A DNA stretch of 11,159 nt from Alphaproteobacteria bacterium (GCA_030743445.1 JASLSL010000316.1:1-11159); one strand, 5' to 3'; positions 1-7,204 are shown, counted from the stretch's first letter. The notes: generated from the sequence alone by a model not told the origin. Made by a program: numbers and translations.

Positions 1-1196
1 TCAAGAACCAGCGCAAGACCTTCGGCGCGCTGCGCGACCTGTTGCGCGCCAAGACCGTCGGCATCCTGGAAGAGGACAAGGCCAGAGGCATCGTCAAATA
101 CGCCAAGCCGGTCGGCGTGGTCGGCGCGGTGACGCCCTCGACCAATCCGGCGGCGACTCCGGTCAACAAGGCGATGATGGCGGTCAAGGGCCGCAACGCG
201 GTGATCATAGCGCCCTCGCCCTCGGGCTGGGCGACGACCAACAAGACCGTCCAGTACATGCGCGCCGAGCTGGAGAAGATCGGCCTTCCGGCGGACCTGG
301 TGCAGATCCTCCCCAAACCGGTGACCAAGGAGATGACCCAGGCGCTGATGAAGGCGGTCGATCTCGTGGTCGTCACGGGCAGCCAGAACAACGTCCGCGA
401 CGCGTACTCCAGCGGCACCCCGGCGATCGGCGTCGGGGCCGGCAACGTGCCGGTGATCGTCGACGCCACCGCCGATCTCGACGACGCGGCCGAGAAGATC
501 TGCGCCTCGAAGATCTTCGACAACGCGACCTCGTGCTCGTCGGAGAATTCGGTGACCATCCTCGACGACGTTTACGACGAGGGCATCCGGGCGCTGGAGC
601 GCGCCGGCGGCTATCGCGCCACGGCGGAGGAATGCAAGCGCATCGAGCGGACGCTCTGGACCGAGGGCAAGCTCAATCGGCATCTGATCGCGCGCGGCGC
701 CGAGGCGATCGCCCAGGCGGCCAAGCTGCCGGAAGCGGCCGCCAAGGCCAAGTTCATCATGGTCGAGGACGAAGGCGTCGGGCCCGACCATCCGTTCTCG
801 GGCGAGAAGCTCTCGCTGGTTCTGACCGTCTACCGGGCCGCCGATTTCGCCGCCGCCAAGGAGCAGGTGCGGGAGATATTGAGTTACCAGGGCGCCGGCC
901 ATTCGGTCGGTATCCACACCGCCGATGCGGACCACGCCCGCGAGCTCGCCGAGGACCTCGACGTGGTGCGCGTGCTGGTCAACCAGGCGCACACCTTCGG
1001 CAACGGCGGGTCGTTCACCAACGGCCTTGAATTTACCTTATCCATGGGCTGCGGCACTTGGGCTGGCAACTCGATCTCGGAGAACCTCAACTGGCGGCAC
1101 TTCATCAACACCACCCATTTGGTGACCGAGATTCCCGAGGACAAACCGTCCGAGGAAGAGCTGTTCGGCGACCACTGGCGGCGCTACGGAAAATAA
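1..1196 (+). CDS. Acylating aldehyde dehydrogenase, sulfoacetaldehyde dehydrogenase (SauS)-like, 5'-truncated
   Basis: This is a CoA-acylating NAD(P)-dependent aldehyde dehydrogenase of the EutE/AdhE/SauS branch, which converts an aldehyde plus CoA to acyl-CoA. The frame is open from base 3, giving 397 visible residues. Family members run to roughly 460-470, so about 70-80 N-terminal residues lie outside the window, and the TTG at 42 is not the real start. Visible motifs are the nucleotide-binding segment VGVVGAVTPSTNP, the VVVTGS segment, the GVGAGNVPV block, and the catalytic loop FDNATSCSSENS with nucleophile Cys at bases 534-536. The C-terminal TWAGNSISENLNWRHFIN block resembles sulfoacetaldehyde dehydrogenases. 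The gene stops 4 bases before an ADP-forming acyl-CoA ligase beta subunit, which suggests the acyl-CoA product is cleaved to acid plus ATP or formed from the acid. The acylating ALDH family is clear. The sulfoacetaldehyde substrate is an inference from resemblance and neighbours; other short aldehydes are possible. Confidence 0.82.
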   Translation, partial: KNQRKTFGALRDLLRAKTVGILEEDKARGIVKYAKPVGVVGAVTPSTNPAATPVNKAMMAVKGRNAVIIAPSPSGWATTNKTVQYMRAELEKIGLPADLVQILPKPVTKEMTQALMKAVDLVVVTGSQNNVRDAYSSGTPAIGVGAGNVPVIVDATADLDDAAEKICASKIFDNATSCSSENSVTILDDVYDEGIRALERAGGYRATAEECKRIERTLWTEGKLNRHLIARGAEAIAQAAKLPEAAAKAKFIMVEDEGVGPDHPFSGEKLSLVLTVYRAADFAAAKEQVREILSYQGAGHSVGIHTADADHARELAEDLDVVRVLVNQAHTFGNGGSFTNGLEFTLSMGCGTWAGNSISENLNWRHFINTTHLVTEIPEDKPSEEELFGDHWRRYGK

Positions 1197-1200
1197 CACG

Positions 1201-2337
1201 ATGAATTTCGAGGAACACGCGGCGAAACCGCTGCTCGCGGCGGTCGGCATCGCCGTGCCCGAGGGCGAGGTGGTCGAAGACGCCGCCGCCGCCGCCGCGG
1301 CGGCCGGGCGGATCGGACCCTGCGTCGTCAAGGCCCAGGTGCCGACCGGCAAGCGCGGCAAGGCGGGCGGCATCAAACCCGCGGCGACGGCGGACGAGGC
1401 CCGGGCGGCGGCCGACGCGATCCTCGGCATGGAGATCGCCGGCCATAGGGTCGAGCGCCTGCTGGTCGAGGGCCAGGCCGATATCGCCGACGAATACTAC
1501 GCCGCGGTGATGAACGACCCGGCGAGCAAGGGTCCGCTACTGTTGTTCTCGACCGAAGGCGGCATGGATATCGAGGAGGTCGCGGCCGACCATCCGGACA
1601 AGCTGGTCCGCCTGCCGATCGACGTGCGCGTCGGTGTTGCCAATGACGAAATCGAAAAGGCCATTAGCGGCCTCGATCTCGGGGGGCGGGCCGGCGACGT
1701 CGCCGGGGTGCTGGCGAGACTCTACCGGGTCTACGCCGAGAACGACGCCGAGCTGGTCGAGATCAACCCGCTGGCGGTGACCGACGGCGGCGAGCTGGTG
1801 GCGCTCGACTGCAAGTTCACGCTCGAGGATTCAGGCGCCGCCCGGCGCGAGGAGCTGGCCCGAAGCGGTTCGCCCGAAGACCTGACCGGGCTCGAGGCCA
1901 AGGCGCGCCAATACGGCCTGCGCTTCATCGAGCTCGACGGCAATGTCGGAATTCTCGCTAACGGCGCCGGCCTGACCATGACGACCATGGACGTGGTCAG
2001 TTTCTACGGCGGCCGGCCGGCTAATTTCCTCGAGATCGGCGGCGAGGCCTATACCCTCGGCAAGCCGGCCTTGGAGCTGGTGCTCGCCAATCCCGACGTC
2101 AAGTCGCTGCTGGTCAATTTCTGCGGCGCCTTCGCCCGCACCGACGTGATGACCGAAGGCATCCTCAACGCCTGGGAGGAGCTGAAGCCGACCCTCCCGG
2201 TGTTCTTCACCATCCACGGCACCGGCGAGGACGAGGCGGTCCAGATGGTGATCGACCGGCTCGGCATCACGCCCTTCGACCTGATGGACGACGCGGTCAA
2301 GGCCGCGGTGAAAGCCGCCGGGGAGGCGGGCCGATGA
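1201..2337 (+). CDS. ADP-forming acyl-CoA ligase beta subunit (ATP-grasp, succinyl-CoA synthetase SucC-like)
   Basis: This 378-residue protein has the length and architecture of SucC. It has an N-terminal ATP-grasp domain with the nucleotide-binding block GKRGKAGG (about 50-57). STEGGMDIEEVA lies at 117-128. Mg-coordinating residues match those of SucC: Asn189 in EINPL and Asp203 in ALDCK. A C-terminal ligase domain carries DGNVGILANGAGLTMTTMD (246-264). The loop that is FGGIVRCD in E. coli SucC, near the carboxylate substrate, reads CGAFARTD here (308-315), so the substrate is probably not succinate. The gene begins 4 bases after the aldehyde dehydrogenase and overlaps the alpha-subunit gene by an ATGA, which is typical of translational coupling of obligate partners. 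I infer it makes or cleaves the acyl-CoA handled by the upstream dehydrogenase; sulfoacetate is the leading candidate by analogy with ADP-forming sulfoacetate-CoA ligases. An Ala-rich run at 28-35 is low complexity only. Confidence 0.85.
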   Translation: MNFEEHAAKPLLAAVGIAVPEGEVVEDAAAAAAAAGRIGPCVVKAQVPTGKRGKAGGIKPAATADEARAAADAILGMEIAGHRVERLLVEGQADIADEYYAAVMNDPASKGPLLLFSTEGGMDIEEVAADHPDKLVRLPIDVRVGVANDEIEKAISGLDLGGRAGDVAGVLARLYRVYAENDAELVEINPLAVTDGGELVALDCKFTLEDSGAARREELARSGSPEDLTGLEAKARQYGLRFIELDGNVGILANGAGLTMTTMDVVSFYGGRPANFLEIGGEAYTLGKPALELVLANPDVKSLLVNFCGAFARTDVMTEGILNAWEELKPTLPVFFTIHGTGEDEAVQMVIDRLGITPFDLMDDAVKAAVKAAGEAGR

Positions 2338-3203
2338 TCGTCCGCGGCAGGGAGCGGGTGATCGTCCAGGGCATCACCGGCAAGCAGGGAACGTTCTGGG
2401 CCGAGCGCATGGCCGAGTACGGCACCCGCATCGTCGGCGGGGTCAATCCGAAGAAGGCGGGGACCGAGCATTGCGGTGTTCCGGTCTACGGCTCGGCCGT
2501 GGAGGCGATGGCCGATGGCGGGTTCGACGCCACCGTGATGTTCATCCCGCCGATGGGGGTCAAGGCGGCGGCGCTCGACGCCATCGAATCCGGGGCCAAG
2601 AAGATCGTCTGCCTGACCGAGCACATCCCGGTGCAGGACGTGATGTATTTCCTCGCCGCCGCGCGCGAGGCCGGGGCCCAGGTGATCGGTCCCAACACCG
2701 CCGGCATCGTGACGCCGGGCGAGTGTTTCGTCGGCTTCATGCCGGCCTTCAACGAGCGCGTGTTCAAGCCGGGGCCGGTCGGCGTGATTTCGCGCAGCGG
2801 CAGCCTCGGTACCCTGATCTGCCTCAACCTGGTGCAGGCGGGCTACGGCATATCCCACTTCATCGGCATCGGCGGCGACCCGATTCTCGGGACCACGACC
2901 CGCGACGCGCTGCGAGACCTCGACGCCGACACAGGGACCGAGGCGGTGGTCATTGTCGGCGAGATCGGCGGCGCCATGGAGGAGGAAGCGGCGGAATACG
3001 CCAAGGCGATGGCCAAGCCGATCGCCGCCTTCATCGCCGGCGCCGCCTCGCCGCCGGGCAAGCGCATGGGTCACGCCGGCGCGATCGTCATGGGCGACAA
3101 GGGAACCCACGCCTCGAAGCGGGCCGCGCTCGAGGCCGCCGGGGTGGTGGTGCTCGACACGCCGTCGGCGGTGGCCGACGCGCTCGCCGGGAATTTTGGG
3201 TAG
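2334..3203 (+). CDS. ADP-forming acyl-CoA ligase alpha subunit (CoA-binding, SucD-like)
   Basis: This 289-residue protein matches SucD in length and domain order. An N-terminal Rossmann-type CoA-binding domain has VQGITGKQGTFW (11-22), GGVNPKKAG (35-43) and VMFIPP (68-73). GPNTAGIVTPGE (119-130) follows, then ISRSGSLGT (152-160) and GIGGDPILGTT (178-188). The ligase domain contains KRMGHAGAIVMG (243-254), whose His247 corresponds to the phosphorylated active-site histidine (E. coli His246). The CoA-contact Cys of SucD (GPNCPG) is replaced by Thr-Ala. The ATG lies inside the stop codon of the beta-subunit gene (ATGA overlap), so the two subunits are almost certainly co-translated and form one enzyme. 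It is the last gene of the operon and is followed by a REP-like repeat. The fold and catalytic role are secure; the acid substrate is inferred from the neighbouring dehydrogenase and the altered beta-subunit loop. Confidence 0.87.
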   Translation: MIVRGRERVIVQGITGKQGTFWAERMAEYGTRIVGGVNPKKAGTEHCGVPVYGSAVEAMADGGFDATVMFIPPMGVKAAALDAIESGAKKIVCLTEHIPVQDVMYFLAAAREAGAQVIGPNTAGIVTPGECFVGFMPAFNERVFKPGPVGVISRSGSLGTLICLNLVQAGYGISHFIGIGGDPILGTTTRDALRDLDADTGTEAVVIVGEIGGAMEEEAAEYAKAMAKPIAAFIAGAASPPGKRMGHAGAIVMGDKGTHASKRAALEAAGVVVLDTPSAVADALAGNFG

Positions 3204-3229
3204 CCGGAGGCTCTCCGCCACTTCCTCAC

Positions 3230-3365
3230 CGTCATCCCGGCCGAGCGAGCGAAGCGAGGGAGAGCCGGGACCTAGTCCGGAAGTCCAACGCATAAGCGCG
3301 CTGCCTCGCGAGGTTGACGGAATGGGTCCCGGGTCGCGCCCCAATGGGGCTTGCCCGGGATGACG
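3230..3365. repeat. REP-like complex inverted-repeat element
   Basis: The outer arms are an 11-bp perfect inverted repeat: cgtcatcccgg at 3230-3240 pairs with ccgggatgacg at 3355-3365. Nested inside are ccgggacc (3265-3272) with ggtcccgg (3325-3332), a self-complementary cctcgcgagg (3304-3313), and a small hairpin gcccc-aat-ggggc (3338-3350). The purine-biased gagcgaagcgaggg core with flanking GTCATCCCGG ends resembles short interspersed palindromic elements common in alphaproteobacterial genomes. It lies directly after the ligase operon and could stabilise the operon mRNA 3' end or help terminate it; there is no T-tract. Copy number elsewhere in the genome cannot be judged from this window. 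Confidence 0.7.
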
Positions 3366-3411
3366 AAGAAAGAACTAATTGCTGACCGCCGGGCATGGCA
3401 TGATGCCGCCC

Positions 3412-4263
3412 ATGAGCGAGCGCGACGCGTCCGACAGCGACATTCCGATCTGGGTCCTCGACACGGTCACCAAGCCGAAGCTCGACCACCGCAATTCGGT
3501 GCTGATCGCTGCGAGCCATGGCGGCATTTACGCGGGCTATCTCGCGGCGCGCGCGCACGCCCGCGGCGTGATTCTCAACGACGCCGGGATCGGCAAGGAC
3601 CAAGCCGGGATCGGCAGCCTCGCCTATCTCGACGAACTCGGCGTGCCGGCCGCGACGATCGCCCACATCTCGGCCCGGATCGGCGACGGCGAGGACATGG
3701 TGCGGCGCGGGACGATCAGCTACGTCAACGACGCGGCCGTGGCGCTCGACTGCCGGGTCGGCGAGCCGGCGCTGTCGTGTGCCGAGAAGATGCGTGCCGC
3801 CGCCACATTCGACGACGACCTGCGGCCTTACGAGGAAGCGCGCTTCCGAATCCGCGCCCAGCCCGGCGAGCCCGAGGTCTGGGGCCTCGATTCGATCTCG
3901 CTGCTGCAGCCCGAAGACCAGGTGCGGATCGTCGTCGCCGCCTCGCACGGGGGCGTGCTCGCCGCCAACCGGGCGGAAGGCGTGGCGCTGAGCTACCCGG
4001 TGGTCGCCGCCGTGTTCAACGACGCCGGGGTCGGCGCCGATCAGGCCGGCATCAGCCGGCTCGCCGCGATGGACCGAACCGGGTTGGTCGGCGCCACGGT
4101 CGACTGCATGAGCGCCTGGATCGGCAACGCGCGTTCGACCTGGGAGAGCGGCGTGATCAGCCACGTGAACGAGGGTGCCGCCGCGTTCGGCGCCGTGCCC
4201 GGCTGGACCTGCCAGGACTTCGTCTATTGCATCATCGACGAGATGTCGCGGCACGGCGGGTGA
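3412..4263 (+). CDS. Uncharacterised protein with two tandem SHGG/NDAG domains
   Basis: I do not recognise a named family. The 283-residue protein is an internal duplication. Copy 1 (about 13-116) and copy 2 (about 156-268) share W-x-L-D (W14/W157), AASHGG (33-38/176-181), NDAG(I/V)GxDQAGI (56-67/203-214), SA-x-IG (87/234), and a closing IS-(Y/H)-VN (S103, N106/S250, N253). Spacing is identical between copies except for four extra residues in copy 2 between SHGG and NDAG. No signal peptide or membrane segment is visible, so it is probably cytosolic. The conserved polar residues (His, Asp, Ser, Asn) would suit an enzyme active site, but nothing proves catalysis. The start at 3412 gives MSERD; ATGs at 3400 and 3403 and a TTG at 3379 are in frame, and none has a convincing ribosome-binding site. 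The gene follows the acyl-CoA ligase operon across a repeat, so a link to that pathway is possible but unproven. Confidence 0.8.
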   Translation: MSERDASDSDIPIWVLDTVTKPKLDHRNSVLIAASHGGIYAGYLAARAHARGVILNDAGIGKDQAGIGSLAYLDELGVPAATIAHISARIGDGEDMVRRGTISYVNDAAVALDCRVGEPALSCAEKMRAAATFDDDLRPYEEARFRIRAQPGEPEVWGLDSISLLQPEDQVRIVVAASHGGVLAANRAEGVALSYPVVAAVFNDAGVGADQAGISRLAAMDRTGLVGATVDCMSAWIGNARSTWESGVISHVNEGAAAFGAVPGWTCQDFVYCIIDEMSRHGG

Positions 4264-4301
4264 CCCGGCGCGCGTTCTTGGTTTGACGCAAATACGTCGT
4301 C

Positions 4302-4320
4302 GCGAATCGACTCAATTCGC
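4302..4320. terminator. Possible weak bidirectional hairpin between convergent genes
   Basis: GCGAAT (4302-4307) and ATTCGC (4315-4320) form a 6-bp stem with a 7-base loop in the 69-base gap between two genes that end towards each other. There is no clear T-tract on either side, so a terminator role rests mainly on position. Confidence 0.25.
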
Positions 4321-4332
4321 TCGGGATTTGCT

Positions 4333-5757
4333 CTAGAATTTCAACAGGAACCGCACCAGCTTGCGGGTCCGCTCGCTGAACAGCTTGGGCGTGAAGTAGC
4401 TGCCGGCGAGGCGTTTGGAGACTTCGCTGAGCGTCGGGTAGGGGGCGACCGCGCCGGCCATGGCGCCGATCTTGAGGCCGTTCTCGATCGCCAGCACCCA
4501 GGGCAGGATCAACTCGCCCGCGTGCGACCCGGCGATGGTGGCGCCGAGGATCCGGCCCTTCTTGTCGACGACGACCTTGATCATCCCGTCGGTTTGGCGC
4601 TTCGCCTGGGCGCGGTCGTTCTCGGCGAACGGCCAGCGCAAGACGGTCATATCGCCGCCGTGTGCGTCACGCGCCTGGTCCTCGGTCATGCCGACATGGG
4701 CGAGTTCCGGATCGGTGTAGGTGACCCACGGGATCGCCTCGAGGCTCACCTTGGCCGGCAGCTTGAACAGCGCGTTGCGGATCACGATGCCGGCGTGATA
4801 GCCCGCCATGTGGGTTAACTGGAGCGATCCGGCGACGTCGCCGATCGCGAAGACGCGTTTGTTCGAGGTCCGCAGCCGGCGGTCGACCTCGATCCCGGAC
4901 GGCGAATAGCGTATCCGCGCGGCTTCGAGCCCGAGGCCGTCCACATTGGCCCGCCTTCCGGCCGCGACCAGCAGATGCGAGCCCACGATCCGTTCGACCT
5001 CGCCCTCGCGCTCGACCTCGACGGCAATGCCGTCGCCGTCCGCGATGATACCCTGTGCCGTGGCGCCTTCGTGTATCTCGATACCCTCGGCGATGAGCCG
5101 GCGGCGCACCACGTCGGCGGCCTCCGGGTCGTCCTTCGGCAACAGGGTCAGCATCTCCAGCACCGTGACCCGGGCGCCGAGGCGGCGGTGCGCCTGGGCC
5201 AACTCGCAGCCGATCGGCCCGCCGCCGAGCACGATCAAGTGCTCCGGGCAATGGTCGAGCTCGAAAATCGACTCGTTGGTAAGATATGGCACCGAGTCGA
5301 TGCCCGGTACTGGCGGCACCGCGGGCGAGGAGCCGGTGGCGACGACGAAATACTTGGCGCGGATGCGATACTCGCCGGCCTCGATCTGACGCCGTGCGGT
5401 GAAGGTTGCGGGCGCCTGAATCACCTGAACGCCGAGTCCCTCGAACCGTTCGACCGAATCCTGCGGCGCGATCGCGGCGATCACGCCGTGGACATGATCG
5501 CGGACCGCGGTGAAATCGACCTCGGGCTGGTAGGCGGCGATACCGAACCGGCCGCTGGTGCGCTGGGACTCGGCCGCGTGGGCCGCGGCCAGCAACGCTT
5601 TCGACGGGACGCAGCCGTAATTGAGGCAGTCGCCGCCCATCTTGGCGCGCTCGATCAGGACGACACGCGCGCCCATCAGCGAGGCCCCGGCGGCGACCGA
5701 CAGGCCGCCCGAGCCGGCGCCGATGACGCAGATATCCACCCTTATGACCTCGGCCAT
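4333..5757 (-). CDS. FAD-dependent pyridine nucleotide-disulfide oxidoreductase, mercuric reductase-like
   Basis: This 474-residue class I flavin disulfide reductase uses NAD(P)H to reduce a substrate through a redox-active cysteine pair. The FAD-binding motif GAGSGG is at 13-18. The redox motif GGDCLNYGCVPSK places the pair at Cys44 and Cys49. ATGSSPAVPPVPG follows near 140-152. The NAD(P)H-binding GGGPIGCELA is near 178-187 and the second FAD motif AIGDVAG near 304-310. The C-terminal dimerisation domain has APYPTLSE, where lipoamide dehydrogenase and glutathione reductase have His-Pro-Thr. The missing general-acid His, replaced by Tyr440, resembles mercuric reductase. No N-terminal HMA domain and no C-terminal vicinal Cys pair are present, so mercury reduction itself is unlikely. 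The start at 5757 is chosen because GGAGGT lies 5 bases upstream; the in-frame ATG at 5781 would place that site inside the gene. The natural substrate is unknown. Confidence 0.87.
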   Translation of the reverse strand: MAEVIRVDICVIGAGSGGLSVAAGASLMGARVVLIERAKMGGDCLNYGCVPSKALLAAAHAAESQRTSGRFGIAAYQPEVDFTAVRDHVHGVIAAIAPQDSVERFEGLGVQVIQAPATFTARRQIEAGEYRIRAKYFVVATGSSPAVPPVPGIDSVPYLTNESIFELDHCPEHLIVLGGGPIGCELAQAHRRLGARVTVLEMLTLLPKDDPEAADVVRRRLIAEGIEIHEGATAQGIIADGDGIAVEVEREGEVERIVGSHLLVAAGRRANVDGLGLEAARIRYSPSGIEVDRRLRTSNKRVFAIGDVAGSLQLTHMAGYHAGIVIRNALFKLPAKVSLEAIPWVTYTDPELAHVGMTEDQARDAHGGDMTVLRWPFAENDRAQAKRQTDGMIKVVVDKKGRILGATIAGSHAGELILPWVLAIENGLKIGAMAGAVAPYPTLSEVSKRLAGSYFTPKLFSERTRKLVRFLLKF

Positions 5758-5762
5758 GGCCG

Positions 5763-5769
5763 ACCTCCC
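5763..5769 (-). promoter_or_regulatory. Ribosome-binding site fixing the oxidoreductase start
   Basis: On the minus strand GGGAGGT is followed by 5 bases and then the ATG at 5757-5755. This near-consensus Shine-Dalgarno supports the shorter protein over the ATG eight codons upstream. Confidence 0.75.
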
Positions 5770-5776
5770 AGCCGCC

Positions 5777-5806
5777 GACATACAGGGCCGGTACCGTCGG
5801 CGTCAA
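5777..5806 (-). promoter_or_regulatory. Possible sigma-70 promoter for the oxidoreductase
   Basis: On the minus strand TTGACG (5806-5801) is followed by an 18-base spacer and TATGTC (5782-5777). The -35 is close to consensus and the -10 is partial. It would leave a very short leader containing the ribosome-binding site. Inferred by eye only. Confidence 0.35.
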
Positions 5807-5855
5807 TCGACCGTGTCGCGTGGTGCGGCTACATTGGATTGCCGCCACGGCGATA

Positions 5856-5869
5856 TGTACATTTGTACA
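5856..5869. promoter_or_regulatory. Operator-like palindrome TGTACA-TT-TGTACA in a divergent intergenic region
   Basis: Two copies of the self-complementary hexamer TGTACA separated by TT form a 14-bp symmetrical site. It lies in the 187-base gap between the oxidoreductase (- strand) and the MFS exporter (+ strand), about 75 bases before the MFS start. A dimeric repressor or activator such as a TetR-type protein would fit the symmetry and the exporter context. No regulator gene is visible in the window, so this is inference from position and symmetry. Confidence 0.4.
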
Positions 5870-5944
5870 GGGTACCGGCGCCTAATTTCTTGTCCCATGG
5901 CTATTGACCGGTGGTAGTATTAGAAAAAGCTTGAGAAACCATAG

Positions 5945-7204
5945 ATGAGTGATCGCTTCGCCCGACTGGGTCCCGTCCGCCGCGCCCTCGGTAGCCGCGA
6001 TCTCGCCATTTACACCAGCGCCAGCGCGTTTTTCATGAACGGTGTTTGGATTCATTGGCTGGCGCTTGGATGGCTGACCTGGGAGCTGACCCACTCCGGG
6101 TTCTGGCTCGGCGCGATCGCCTTCGCGTTTCTTTTTCCGGCGGTCGTGATTACGCCCTTCGCGGGCGTCATCGCCGACCGGTTCGATCGCCGCAACGTAT
6201 TGATTTCGTGCCAGGCCGGGAACTTCGTGCTCGCCGCGACGCTTTGGATCCTGGTTGCGTTTGGCCAACCCAGGGTCGAGGCGTTGTTCGTCATCGAGCT
6301 GGGATTTGGATTTGTGGCGGGCCTCGGCCAGCTGGCGCGGCTGGCTCTGGTGGCCAGTCTCGTGTGTCGCGAGGATATGCCGGCGGCGGTTGCGATCAGC
6401 TCGATCAATTTCAATTTAGCGCGGTTCATCGGTCCGGCCATCGCGGGCGTCATCGTCACGACCTATGGCGTTGCCCCGGCATTCGCGGTCCATGCGGTTA
6501 CGGTACTCGTCATCATCGCCGGCTTATGGTTGATCAAGCCGGCGCGCCAGCCCGTCTCGGTGCCCGACGGCAACGGTCTCGTGGCCCAGATCGTCGATGG
6601 GTTCCGCTACGTCGCGCGGCATCGGGGTATCGGTCCGCTGATCCTGTTGCTGTTTTTGAGTTCTTTGTTCGCTCGACCGGTGCTGGAGCTGTTGCCCGCC
6701 GTCGCCGATGCCGTTTTCGACCGGGGTGCCGTCGGCCTTGCGTGGCTAACCTCGGCGGCCGGGTTCGGCGCCATGATCGGCAGCGTCTGGATGGCGGGCC
6801 GCGGCCGCACGGAGGGCTTGACGGAAATCGTGATCACCAGCTCGCTGATTCTCGGCACCGGGGTCATTCTGCTCATGGCGACCGGATTGTTCCCGATCGC
6901 GGTGGCGGCGGCGGCGGTCACGGGATTCGCGATGATCGTCGGCACGATCGGAACCCAAGTCATGATCCAGGGAACCGTGGCGGAGGAATACCGCGGCCGC
7001 GTCCTCGGGCTCTTCGGCATGGTTTTCCGAGCCGCACCCGCGCTCGGCGCGCTCGCCATGGGCTGGCTTTCCGATTTCTATGGGCTGCACCTGCCGCTGA
7101 TGATCGGCGCGGGTTTGTGCCTGGTCGTCTGGCTTGTGGTCCGGCGACGCGGCCCCGCCATCCGAGCCTTCACCGAGCCGGCGGCTCAGCCCGTCGCCGA
7201 ATAG
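5945..7204 (+). CDS. MFS transporter, EntS/MFS_3-type exporter
   Basis: This 419-residue integral inner-membrane protein is rich in hydrophobic segments and consistent with the 12-helix major facilitator fold. The first helices start near residue 20. The MFS motif A between helices 2 and 3 is present as GVIADRFDRRN (74-84). The second half begins after a soluble loop near 200-225 (DGNGLVAQIVDGFRYVARHR), the usual central loop of this subfamily, and the GTIGTQVMIQGTVAEEYRGRVLG region near 338-360 is characteristic of it. Such proteins are proton-driven exporters of drugs, siderophores or other small molecules; the substrate cannot be read from sequence. The start ATG at 5945 has only a weak upstream purine stretch. 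The gene is transcribed divergently from the flavin oxidoreductase and its last 19 bases overlap the 3' end of the opposite-strand metallo-hydrolase gene. Confidence 0.86.
   Translation: MSDRFARLGPVRRALGSRDLAIYTSASAFFMNGVWIHWLALGWLTWELTHSGFWLGAIAFAFLFPAVVITPFAGVIADRFDRRNVLISCQAGNFVLAATLWILVAFGQPRVEALFVIELGFGFVAGLGQLARLALVASLVCREDMPAAVAISSINFNLARFIGPAIAGVIVTTYGVAPAFAVHAVTVLVIIAGLWLIKPARQPVSVPDGNGLVAQIVDGFRYVARHRGIGPLILLLFLSSLFARPVLELLPAVADAVFDRGAVGLAWLTSAAGFGAMIGSVWMAGRGRTEGLTEIVITSSLILGTGVILLMATGLFPIAVAAAAVTGFAMIVGTIGTQVMIQGTVAEEYRGRVLGLFGMVFRAAPALGALAMGWLSDFYGLHLPLMIGAGLCLVVWLVVRRRGPAIRAFTEPAAQPVAE

Noticed and set aside
2049..3344. 431-residue open frame on the minus strand
   Set aside because: It lies opposite the ligase genes and the REP-like repeat. 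Its composition (runs of Arg, Gly, His, Asp) is that of an antisense shadow in GC-rich DNA.
3351..4286. 311-residue plus-strand open frame in another frame over the duplicated-domain gene
   Set aside because: It is Arg-rich with no motif, and the repeated SHGG/NDAG motifs exist only in the frame ending at 4263.
5890..5920. Sigma-70-like promoter for the MFS gene (TTGTCC ... TAGTAT)
   Set aside because: The 19-base spacing and weak hexamers are not better than chance, so it was not listed as a feature.
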